DNA from: Dehalococcoidia bacterium
GTDB taxonomy: Bacteria; Chloroflexota; Dehalococcoidia; E44-bin15
NCBI GenBank assembly: GCA_041649635.1
Contig: JBAZMV010000002.1
Span: 124,001-188,000, forward strand
Reading direction: 5' to 3'
DNA length: 64,000 nucleotides
This document shows, piece by piece, positions 1 to 6,959 of this stretch. Within the stretch, counting starts at the first letter, position 1. The number at the start of each line of letters is the position of its first letter. Both the position numbers and the translations under genes were made by a program. The notes beneath the pieces were generated by a model that saw only the letters and a program-made list of their open reading frames with translations, did no database searches and was not told the origin of the DNA.

Positions 1-2028
1 GAAGGCGATGGCCACGGTCTCTCCTTCACCCACCTCGGAAGGATCGAAGGCGATGGTTATCTCTATCCCGGGGCTGAAGGTGGCTCCGCTCGGCTGGAAG
101 GAGAAGGCTGCCAGTATGTGCATGCCCTCCGGGGCCGGCGGAGGGTCGATTAGATTAACTGTTATTTCCGTAACAGGCAGGCCGTTGGCCCCCAGCGCCT
201 GTGTATTGGCCGGTATCGAGACGGTGACCGAGCCGTCCCCCGAAGATACGACGGCATCATCCAAGAAGAATCCGGCGGATGATAGCTCCCATCTGTCACC
301 CTGGCCCAGCACGAAAAGTCCCGCGGTGGGTGGCATCCAGCCTGAGTCTCCGCCGCCGCCGTAATAGGAGTCATACTGTGGTACCGGTGTAGATGTCGGT
401 GTGGGTGTCGGCGATGGAGTAGGAGTAGGTGTTGGCGTAGGTGTAGGCGATGTCCCGCTGTAGATATACCATACGGGGGAATTGCCCGGTATCTGCCATG
501 ACAGGAAGGGATAGCCGTTGTTTATATTGTTGGTTGCGTTTCCCTGAATATCCCAGCCGGTGAATGTTGCAATGTTTTTCATCTCCGCGGTGGTTTTCGG
601 CTCGCCTTTGCCGGTATCGTCCCGGCCGGTGGTTTCCCGGTCATAGAAGCTGGCGGTCACCGTGCCGCTGCTTTGCTTGCCCACAAGCCCGCCGATGTCT
701 GTAACCCCGCTTACTTTGCCTATGGCGTAAGAATTATTCACCGTGCCGCCATCTTTCAGTCCCACAAGCCCGCCTACCTCGGTGGAGCCGTTAACGGCGC
801 CGGTTGCGTAAGAATTATTCACCGTGCCGCCTTCGCTGTAACCCACGAGCCCGCCGGTTTCGTCAGGGCAGTTAACGCTACCGGTTGCGTAAGAATTGCT
901 CACCGTATAACTGTCTTGCCAACCCACCAGTCCGCCGGCGCGGCGTTTTCCAGCGACATTACCGGTGGCGTAACAATTGCTCACCGTGCCGCCGTTATAT
1001 CCCGCAAGCCCGCCGACGGCGTAGTCTCCCGTGCCGCTCACGGTTCCTGTGGCGTAGGAGTTGTTCACCGTGCCTTGATATCTGTAACCTACGAGACCGC
1101 CGACGTAGCTGTTGCCGTTTACGGTTCCTGTGGCGTACGAGTTGTTCACCGTGCCGTAATAGTTCTGTCCCACGAGCCCGCCGACGCAGTTGACGGTGCT
1201 GGCAACTGCGCCTGTGGCGTACGAGTTGTTCACTGTGCCTTGATAGTTCTGTCCCACGAGCCCGCCGACATTGCTGTTGCCGTTTACGGTTCCTGTGGCG
1301 TATGAGTTATTCACCATGCCGTAGTTACGTCCCGCAAGTCCGCCGACGCAATCTTGAGTTCCGTTCACTGTACCTGTAGCGTGCGAGTTGTTCACCGTGC
1401 CGTTCAAGATAAGCCCCACGAGCCCGCCGACGTCTGCCTGCCCGCTTACGTTGCATGTGGCGGAAGAGTTGTTCACCGTTCCATCTTCGTTCCTGCCCAC
1501 GAGCCCGCCGACGTAATCACCTGAACCGTTAACGGTTCCAGCGGCGGAAGAATTTATTATAGTGCCTTGATTGTTGTAACCCACGAGCCCGCCGACACGT
1601 TGCTGTCCGGTGATGTTCACGCTAGCAAGGCTCACGTTGCCAACCGAGCTCCCGCTATCTATATAACCAAACAGGCCTACATAATTGGTATCTGATCGGT
1701 TGATGAACAGTCCCGTAATGGAAAAGCCCCTGCCGTCGAAGCTGCCGGTGAACTTGGTCGTCGAGTCTCCTATGGGAAGGAATCCATTGCCGCCGTTCCA
1801 CGTGTTGTGATCGATCCCGGACAAATCTATGTTAGCGTCCAGGGCGTAGTGGGCGGCAAGGTTGGAGTTCATGTCCTGGAGGCCGGCAAGGTCGGTTATC
1901 AAGATTGGGTCCGCCGGCGAATCGCCCGGGGCCGCTGCCGCCTCCTGCGGCAGAAGTGCGATAAGCCCGCCTAGCAGAGTAGATACGAGAATCGCAGCAG
2001 TGATGATTACAGCAATAAACTTGTTCAC
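1..2028 (-). CDS. Secreted GLUG-repeat surface protein, 3' end outside window
   Basis: The frame is open for 676 codons from a GTG at 2028 to the window edge, so the C terminus is missing. An AAAGGTG ribosome site precedes the GTG. Residues 1-33 form a signal peptide: Lys near the start, a long hydrophobic stretch, then Ala-Ala-Ala-Ala. About 13 tandem repeats of 26-28 residues follow (roughly nt 640-1640) with the motif VGGLVG...GTVNNSYATGTV, the GLUG repeat of bacterial surface and adhesin-like proteins. A Pro-Thr linker (nt about 390-460) leads to a Gly/Tyr segment and a beta-rich domain ending at the edge. The probable role is an extracellular or cell-surface structural or adhesive protein. 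Ligand and anchoring are unknown because the end is missing. Near-identical repeats suggest expansion by recombination. Confidence 0.85.
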   Translation of the reverse strand, partial: MNKFIAVIITAAILVSTLLGGLIALLPQEAAAAPGDSPADPILITDLAGLQDMNSNLAAHYALDANIDLSGIDHNTWNGGNGFLPIGDSTTKFTGSFDGRGFSITGLFINRSDTNYVGLFGYIDSGSSVGNVSLASVNITGQQRVGGLVGYNNQGTIINSSAAGTVNGSGDYVGGLVGRNEDGTVNNSSATCNVSGQADVGGLVGLILNGTVNNSHATGTVNGTQDCVGGLAGRNYGMVNNSYATGTVNGNSNVGGLVGQNYQGTVNNSYATGAVASTVNCVGGLVGQNYYGTVNNSYATGTVNGNSYVGGLVGYRYQGTVNNSYATGTVSGTGDYAVGGLAGYNGGTVSNCYATGNVAGKRRAGGLVGWQDSYTVSNSYATGSVNCPDETGGLVGYSEGGTVNNSYATGAVNGSTEVGGLVGLKDGGTVNNSYAIGKVSGVTDIGGLVGKQSSGTVTASFYDRETTGRDDTGKGEPKTTAEMKNIATFTGWDIQGNATNNINNGYPFLSWQIPGNSPVWYIYSGTSPTPTPTPTPTPSPTPTPTSTPVPQYDSYYGGGGDSGWMPPTAGLFVLGQGDRWELSSAGFFLDDAVVSSGDGSVTVSIPANTQALGANGLPVTEITVNLIDPPPAPEGMHILAAFSFQPSGATFSPGIEITIAFDPSEVGEGETVAIAF

Positions 2029-2156
2029 GGTTTCACCTTTCCGAAAATGTTGACGGAAATACGGGGAGCACCTGATGTCACAAACTGAGGGTAGTTTATG
2101 ATTGAGGAAGTTAAGGTATGTACATCGTAATTATCTAAGCGCTTCATCCGGTAGAA

Positions 2157-2186
2157 AATATACACCTGTTTATAGCTCTGAGTCAA
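2157..2186 (-). promoter_or_regulatory. Promoter for the GLUG-repeat gene
   Basis: On the minus strand, TTGACT (2186-2181) and TATATT (2162-2157) are 18 nt apart, a good sigma-70-like pair. It would give a leader of about 120 nt before the GTG at 2028. I saw no recognisable riboswitch in that leader. Confidence 0.55.
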
Positions 2187-2321
2187 CGCAGTTAAATGTG
2201 GATAAGAAATCATAAAATCTGTTCCGTTTTATGTACATGAATTCCGCTGGGGGTAATGGAAACCGAATCAAGCGGGGAGATTCAGGCGCGGCGGCCGGGC
2301 CTGGCCGGGTGCGTTCACACC

Positions 2322-2352
2322 TGTCATTCTCCGCCTTGATCGGAGAATCCAG
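2322..2352. repeat. Palindromic repeat family A, variant copy
   Basis: The unit has tgtcatt and aatccag ends. Arms ATTCTCCG and CGGAGAAT flank a cttga-containing loop. It shares ends and loop with copies at 14351, 26122 and 27015, but both arms carry different paired bases. A second inverted repeat (ATACCG 2365-2370, CGGTAT 2379-2384) follows, giving a two-hairpin composite. Confidence 0.75.
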
Positions 2353-2393
2353 AAGGTGACATGGATACCGGTTTTCATCGGTATGACGGAGGT

Positions 2394-2440
2394 GTAGGGG
2401 TGTGGCATAACGGGCGGGCGATCCTTGTGATCGCCCCTAC
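2394..2440. repeat. Palindromic repeat family B (GTAGGGG...CCCCTAC)
   Basis: Outer ends are GTAGGGG and CCCCTAC. The inner inverted repeat is GGGCGATC and GATCGCCC. The same outer ends occur at 21064-21118 and 22536-22563. Confidence 0.65.
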
Positions 2441-2589
2441 GGGCATGCGGGGGCTGTCGTGAGGAATTGCACATGTCTTCCCTCTCTTTAATCAAAGAGA
2501 GGGACAGGGAGAGTTTGCGGAAGGACGCTTCTAAAGGATTATGTGCTTGGTCATAGGGAAATGTTTTGGCGATAACTATAATGCCATTT

Positions 2590-4005
2590 TTACCTCTTAT
2601 AGCTCCACGTCGTCCCTTGCGGCGTGTCCTTGAGCGTGACACCCTCGGCCGCGAGCGACTTGCGTATGTTATCGGCCAGCGCCCAGTCCTTGGATTTCCT
2701 GGCCTCGATGCGTTTCTCGATAAGCTGTTCGATATAGTGTGACGCCGGTTTGCCATCGTCGACGCTTATCCCCGATTCCTTTGCGAGAGCGAGGTAGGGC
2801 GCTGGATCGAGGTCTATCTTAGCTTCCTCCAGCTTCAGGCCAAGGACGCTGCAGAGATCGAGGAGTAATGCTTGCGCGTCGATAACGGATAAGCCTTCCT
2901 CGGCGCAACGGTTGATATCCCGCGCCAGGTCGAAGAGGGCGGCGATGGCCTGGGCGGTGTTGAAGTCATCGTCCATGGCCTCGATGAAGCGCAGGCGGTA
3001 GTCCTCGGCGTCGAAGACGGATGAATTGTTCCCATCGCTGCCGCGCCGCGCCGCCTGGCGCAGGCGCTCCGATCCCTTCTCCGCGGCGTCCCAGCCGTCG
3101 TCGGTGACGGTGAGCGGGCTGCGGTAGTGCGAACTGAGGATGAAGAGCCTGATAGCATCGGGTGAATGTTTACCCAAGGCTTCTTTTATCGTGATAAGAT
3201 TGCCCAGCGACTTGCTCATCTTCTGGCTGCCCAGCTGCAGCAGTCCGTTGTGTATCCACCAGCGCGCGAACGGGGCTTTGCCGGTGAAGGCCTCGGATTG
3301 CGCGATCTCGTTCTCGTGGTGCGGGAACACCAGGTCGTTGCCGCCGCCGTGGATGTCGATTTGCTCGCCCAAGTATTTGATGGACATGGCCGTGCACTCG
3401 ATATGCCATCCGGGTCGGCCCGGACCCCAGGGGCTGTCCCAGTACGGCTCGCCGGGCTTGGCGCCCTTCCACAGCGCAAAGTCCATCGGGTTTTCCTTGA
3501 TATTTTCGCTGCCGGGCTCGGAGATCATGTCCTCCGGCCTGCGGTGGCTCAACTTGCCGTATCCGGGGAAGCCGGCTACGCGGAAGTAAACATCGCCGTT
3601 GGCCTCGTATGCGTGACCTTTGTCGATAAGCCCTTCAATGATCTCTATTATCTTCGGTATCTCCTCGGTCGCTTTAGGGTACACGTCGGCACGCTGGATA
3701 TTGAGGGCGTCCATGTCCTCGAAATATGACGCGGTGAACCTCTCGGCCAGCTCCTTGACCGTGCTTCCGGACTCATTGGCGCGCTTGATAAGCTTGTCGT
3801 CGATGTCTGTGACGTTCTGCACGTATCTTACCTTGTAGCCCCGGTATTCCAGGTAGCGTCTGATGACGTCGAAGAGCACGTAGCTCATGGCATGCCCGAT
3901 GTGGCTGTCGCTGTAGGGCGTCACGCCGCAGACGTACATCTTCACCGTCGATCCGGGTGGCAGGAACTCTTCTTTTTGCGATGACAGCGTGTTCAGTATC
4001 TTCAT
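2590..4005 (-). CDS. cysS: Cysteinyl-tRNA synthetase
   Basis: This class Ia synthetase charges tRNA-Cys with cysteine in the cytoplasm. The 471 residues match the usual bacterial length. The HIGH signature is at residues 35-38, just after Cys26, one of the zinc ligands. The KMSKS loop (QKMSKSLGN) lies near residue 270. The remaining zinc ligands fit the HIECTAM and FPHHENE segments. It is the last gene of the string yacL-ispD-ispF-cysS and overlaps ispF by 4 nt, so translational coupling is likely. The same neighbour order (yacL, ispD, ispF, cysS) is known in Gram-positive bacteria. Confidence 0.97.
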   Translation of the reverse strand: MKILNTLSSQKEEFLPPGSTVKMYVCGVTPYSDSHIGHAMSYVLFDVIRRYLEYRGYKVRYVQNVTDIDDKLIKRANESGSTVKELAERFTASYFEDMDALNIQRADVYPKATEEIPKIIEIIEGLIDKGHAYEANGDVYFRVAGFPGYGKLSHRRPEDMISEPGSENIKENPMDFALWKGAKPGEPYWDSPWGPGRPGWHIECTAMSIKYLGEQIDIHGGGNDLVFPHHENEIAQSEAFTGKAPFARWWIHNGLLQLGSQKMSKSLGNLITIKEALGKHSPDAIRLFILSSHYRSPLTVTDDGWDAAEKGSERLRQAARRGSDGNNSSVFDAEDYRLRFIEAMDDDFNTAQAIAALFDLARDINRCAEEGLSVIDAQALLLDLCSVLGLKLEEAKIDLDPAPYLALAKESGISVDDGKPASHYIEQLIEKRIEARKSKDWALADNIRKSLAAEGVTLKDTPQGTTWSYKR

Positions 4006-4481
4006 GCGATGTCTTTCTTTATCATTGCTATGGCCAGCGCGGCGATGCCTTCTCCTTGAGCGATAAGGCCGAGGCTGTTGGTTGTACTGGCCTTGACCGA
4101 TACCTGGGAGGTTTCGATGCTCAGCGCCCCGGCGATGTTGGCCCGCATGCGGTCGGTATGATCCGCCAGGCGCGGCTTCTCGCAGATAACGGTTGCGTCT
4201 ATATTTTCGATGGTGACCCCGTTGTCGTTCAGTATCGTTTGAGTGCGTTCGAGCAGTGCCATGCCGGATATGCCCTTATACTGAGGGTCCATGTATGGGA
4301 AATGTTTCCCGATGTCGCCCAGCGCCGCTGCCCCCAGCAGGGCGTCGATAACGGCATGCGCCAGTACATCGGCGTCGCTGTGTCCGTCCAGACCGCGCTC
4401 GAACTTGAGCTCGACGCCGCCAAGGACGAGTCTGCGCCCTTCGGCCAGCGGATGTATGTCGAAACCGATCCCTGCTCTCAA
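4002..4481 (-). CDS. ispF: 2-C-methyl-D-erythritol 2,4-cyclodiphosphate synthase
   Basis: IspF catalyses the fifth step of the MEP isoprenoid pathway, converting CDP-ME 2-phosphate to MEcPP and releasing CMP. At 159 residues it is typical length for this homotrimeric enzyme. The metal ligands Asp8, His10 (GFDIHPL) and His42 (DADVLAHA) are all present, as is the SLGLIAQGEGIAA-type C-terminal signature. It overlaps ispD upstream and cysS downstream by 4 nt each. Pairing with ispD makes the assignment firm. Confidence 0.97.
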   Translation of the reverse strand: MRAGIGFDIHPLAEGRRLVLGGVELKFERGLDGHSDADVLAHAVIDALLGAAALGDIGKHFPYMDPQYKGISGMALLERTQTILNDNGVTIENIDATVICEKPRLADHTDRMRANIAGALSIETSQVSVKASTTNSLGLIAQGEGIAALAIAMIKKDIA

Positions 4482-5191
4482 TGTTTTCTCTTCGCTATTG
4501 ATTTGATGATAGCTTCTGCGATGATCAAATCTTCCTTCGTCGTAACCTTGATGTTGGTGCTCGATCCCGGAAAGATTTTAACTTTATGGCCCGCGCGCTC
4601 GGCGAGGACAGCGTCGTCGGTGGCGTCGTCCTCGGCCATGCGATGGGCCGCGGATATTATATCAAATCTGAATACCTGGGGTGTCTGCGCCGCGTAGAGA
4701 CCGTCCCGTTGCGGTGTGTCGACCACGTATGAATCGCCTGAGACGACCTTGATGGTGTCGGCTAAGGGTATCGCAGGGATGGCGGCGCCGCTCTCTTGCG
4801 CCGCTTCCAGGCCTCTCTCGATGATGTCCTGAGTCAGGCACGGGCGCGCGCCGTCGTGTATCATGACCCACTCGATATCGCCGAGGCGTTTCAGCCCTTC
4901 ACCCACCGAGTCCTGGCGTCTCGCGCCGCCGGCGCATACCGCGATCACTTTGGTCCATTGGTGTTGCTTTACCAGTTCGATGCCGGTTCCAACCCTGGCT
5001 TTGGCCAGCACTAGAACGATGCGGTCGATGACGGGGGAGCGTTGGAAGGCCGCAATGGTATGGGCCAGCAGCGGCGCGCCATCAATAGCGGCGAATATCT
5101 TGTCCGCTCCGCTCATGCGTTTACTCATGCCCGCGGCTACAATAACGGCGCCGACTCTATCCATAGCACGTTCCGTGTTAGTGTACGTCAC
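4478..5191 (-). CDS. ispD: 2-C-methyl-D-erythritol 4-phosphate cytidylyltransferase
   Basis: IspD transfers CMP from CTP to MEP in the third step of the MEP pathway. The N-terminal nucleotide-binding loop (VAAGMSKRM) and the family signature VMIHDGARPC are clear. At 237 residues it is normal length. The start used is a GTG at 5191 that overlaps the stop of the preceding PIN/TRAM gene (GTGA). An in-frame ATG at 5164 would remove nine residues that precede the conserved fold and is an alternative. Its 3' end overlaps ispF by 4 nt. Confidence 0.95.
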   Translation of the reverse strand: MTYTNTERAMDRVGAVIVAAGMSKRMSGADKIFAAIDGAPLLAHTIAAFQRSPVIDRIVLVLAKARVGTGIELVKQHQWTKVIAVCAGGARRQDSVGEGLKRLGDIEWVMIHDGARPCLTQDIIERGLEAAQESGAAIPAIPLADTIKVVSGDSYVVDTPQRDGLYAAQTPQVFRFDIISAAHRMAEDDATDDAVLAERAGHKVKIFPGSSTNIKVTTKEDLIIAEAIIKSIAKRKH

Positions 5192-6108
5192 TGCGGTTTC
5201 ACGTCGCCGTTTGTTTTCAGGTGCGCGAAGATCATGCGCCCCGCCGACGTTTGCAGCACTCTGGTCACCACAACGTTCAGATCGCTGTTCAAGAAATGAC
5301 GGCCGTCCTCAACGACTATCATCGTGCCGTCGTCCAGGAAGCCCACTCCCTGGCCGGGTTCCTTGCCCTCCTGTATTACGCGGACGCTGATTTCTTCACC
5401 GGGCATGACGACGGGCCTCACCGCATTGGCCAGGTCGTTTATATTGAGGACGTCCAGCCCCTGTATCTTGGCCACCTGATTCAGGTTAAAGTCGTTGGTG
5501 ATAATGGGACAATTCAGCAGTTTAGAGAGACGTACCAGCTTGCTGTCCACGTCCGGGATATCCTTTAGGTCCACATCGGATATCTCGACATGTATGTCGA
5601 GCTCGTTCTGCAGCTTGTTGAGTACCTCGAGGCCGCGTCGGCCGCGTACACGCCGTGCGGCATCGTAGGAGTCTGCTATGTGGTGCAGTTCGTCAAGGAC
5701 GAAGCGCGGGATAATGAGCGAGCCCGTGATGAATCCAGCCTGGATTATATCGGCGATACGTCCGTCGATCAGTGAACTGGTATCGACGACGATTTGATTG
5801 GCGCGCGGCACAAGCCTGCCACCGATTCCTTCACGTCCGATTCCGCCCACGCCCTCGGGAACATGCAGTCCGAATATCTGAAATATCTCCCTGCCCTGGG
5901 CCACTGTTATTATGGTGAATACAAGGCACAGGACAACTCCGACAATGATAGGGCTTAACTGGCCCCATTTATCCGGGAGCATGGACAGTGGGAATGTCAA
6001 AAGCACGGATAAGAATAACGCGATGATAAGTCCGATGATAGCGGCCAGGAAATCAACAGTAGGCAACTGCGGAAAGCGGCTGCGTTTCCTTCTGTATGAT
6101 CGGCTCAA
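5188..6108 (-). CDS. Membrane-anchored PIN/TRAM-domain protein, YacL-like
   Basis: This resembles Bacillus YacL, a membrane PIN-domain protein with a C-terminal TRAM RNA-binding domain. A basic N terminus is followed by two hydrophobic segments (about residues 16-70). The PIN domain then starts with VVDTSSLIDGR and has DELHHIAD and ITNDFN acidic sites, consistent with a metal-dependent RNase fold. The TRAM-like end is about 60 residues. I place the start at TTG 6108, preceded by GGGAGGAGG with 8 nt spacing. The frame stays open to 6171, but that extension lacks a ribosome site and is Gly/Arg-rich. Its RNA target is unknown. It heads the ispD-ispF-cysS string. Confidence 0.85.
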   Translation of the reverse strand: MSRSYRRKRSRFPQLPTVDFLAAIIGLIIALFLSVLLTFPLSMLPDKWGQLSPIIVGVVLCLVFTIITVAQGREIFQIFGLHVPEGVGGIGREGIGGRLVPRANQIVVDTSSLIDGRIADIIQAGFITGSLIIPRFVLDELHHIADSYDAARRVRGRRGLEVLNKLQNELDIHVEISDVDLKDIPDVDSKLVRLSKLLNCPIITNDFNLNQVAKIQGLDVLNINDLANAVRPVVMPGEEISVRVIQEGKEPGQGVGFLDDGTMIVVEDGRHFLNSDLNVVVTRVLQTSAGRMIFAHLKTNGDVKPQ

Positions 6109-6253
6109 TTTGTTTGCCTCCTCCCATCCTCCACCGGCCGTTCGGGCGGGCCTACACACAGCTAAAATCAAGGTTCCCGTGATTATTGTACTATTGCGCG
6201 CTAAGCCTCCCCATACCGCCGGGGAGAATAATAAAAATATGATACTAATATTT

Positions 6254-6295
6254 ATTATACATAATCAGACTACCACAAACGGCAGACAGTGTCAA
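6254..6295 (-). promoter_or_regulatory. Possible promoter(s) for yacL-ispD-ispF-cysS
   Basis: The minus strand has TTGACA (6295-6290) 17 nt before a weak TAGTCT. A perfect TATAAT (6259-6254) without a good -35 also lies here. A small hairpin (CTCCCC/GGGGAG) lies downstream near 6211-6230 in the leader. Which -10 is used cannot be told by eye. Confidence 0.3.
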
Positions 6296-6918
6296 AAATT
6301 GATAAACATTCGTAAGAACAGGCGCAGTGACCAGTATCCCAGCAGGGCTATTACCGTGCCTTTGAGAGTCTTACCTGCAAAGATGACGATCATGTATTTC
6401 CAGAACGGATATCTGATAGCTCCGGCGGCGACGGCGACCAGTTTGAAAAACAAGTTGGGTATAGCGGAGAACAGGAATAGCACTAGCGTGCCCCTGCGCC
6501 TCATCCATCCCTTTACCCTGGTATAGCGCTGTCTGTTATCAAGGGTCTCTCTGCCACTGAAGCCGGCGGTATAGCCTGTTATCTCGCCCAGCGACTCGCC
6601 TATGCCCGACATCAATCCTACTAGGAACGGGTTCAGGATCGCACCCATAAGGAAGACGACCGGTATGCTGGGTATGGGGACAAAGAGCACGGTCGCCGCG
6701 AGCAGAGATACCAGAAAGACGCCCAGGTAACCGTATGCCGAGATGTCATCGGAGATGCCGCCAGTGCCGTAGATCACAAGGCTCAAGATAATGACTATCG
6801 CTACTGTAGCGATAGTGACCCAGTGGCGCCTGGCCCACCGCCTCATTTTGTTCGGCTTAACAGCGATGACCGAGTTACCTTCTGAAGGCATGGGCGGGTT
6901 CTTTTCTTCTTCGCTCAT
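6292..6918 (-). CDS. DedA/VTT-domain integral membrane protein
   Basis: The 208-residue protein has a charged cytoplasmic N terminus (about 25 residues) followed by about five hydrophobic segments. It has the re-entrant-loop character of the VTT (SNARE-associated/DedA) family: FVPIPSIPVVFLMGAILNP, then a GESLGEITGYTAGF segment, then the basic RRRGTLVLFLFSAIPN. DedA/VTT proteins act in lipid flipping (undecaprenyl phosphate or phospholipids) and membrane homeostasis. The substrate here cannot be read from sequence. It lies 41 nt downstream of the clp gene on the same strand and may be co-transcribed. Confidence 0.8.
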   Translation of the reverse strand: MSEEEKNPPMPSEGNSVIAVKPNKMRRWARRHWVTIATVAIVIILSLVIYGTGGISDDISAYGYLGVFLVSLLAATVLFVPIPSIPVVFLMGAILNPFLVGLMSGIGESLGEITGYTAGFSGRETLDNRQRYTRVKGWMRRRGTLVLFLFSAIPNLFFKLVAVAAGAIRYPFWKYMIVIFAGKTLKGTVIALLGYWSLRLFLRMFINF

Positions 6919-6959
6919 AGACTCTCATCGAAAAAGGGTAAAGGTAAGAACGATGGAAG

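Larger units (their letters stand above)
2029..2589. other. Intergenic region between the GLUG gene and cysS
   Basis: The first 160 nt hold the promoter and leader of the GLUG gene. About 2280-2480 is a composite of inverted repeats (2322-2352, 2365-2384, 2394-2440). I see no credible gene. Frames running on from the cysS end have no start signal and are made of repeat sequence. Confidence 0.7.

Noticed and set aside
673..1305. Plus-strand open frames with repeated His/Arg motifs
   Set aside because: They are reverse readings of the GLUG repeats. The minus strand has the signal peptide and family motif.
2029..2150. Riboswitch in the leader of the GLUG gene
   Set aside because: The leader is long enough, but I could not match a known aptamer core.
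2268..2756. Minus-strand open frame starting inside cysS and running into the intergenic repeats
   Set aside because: It is built from another frame of cysS plus palindromic repeats, with basic low-complexity translation.
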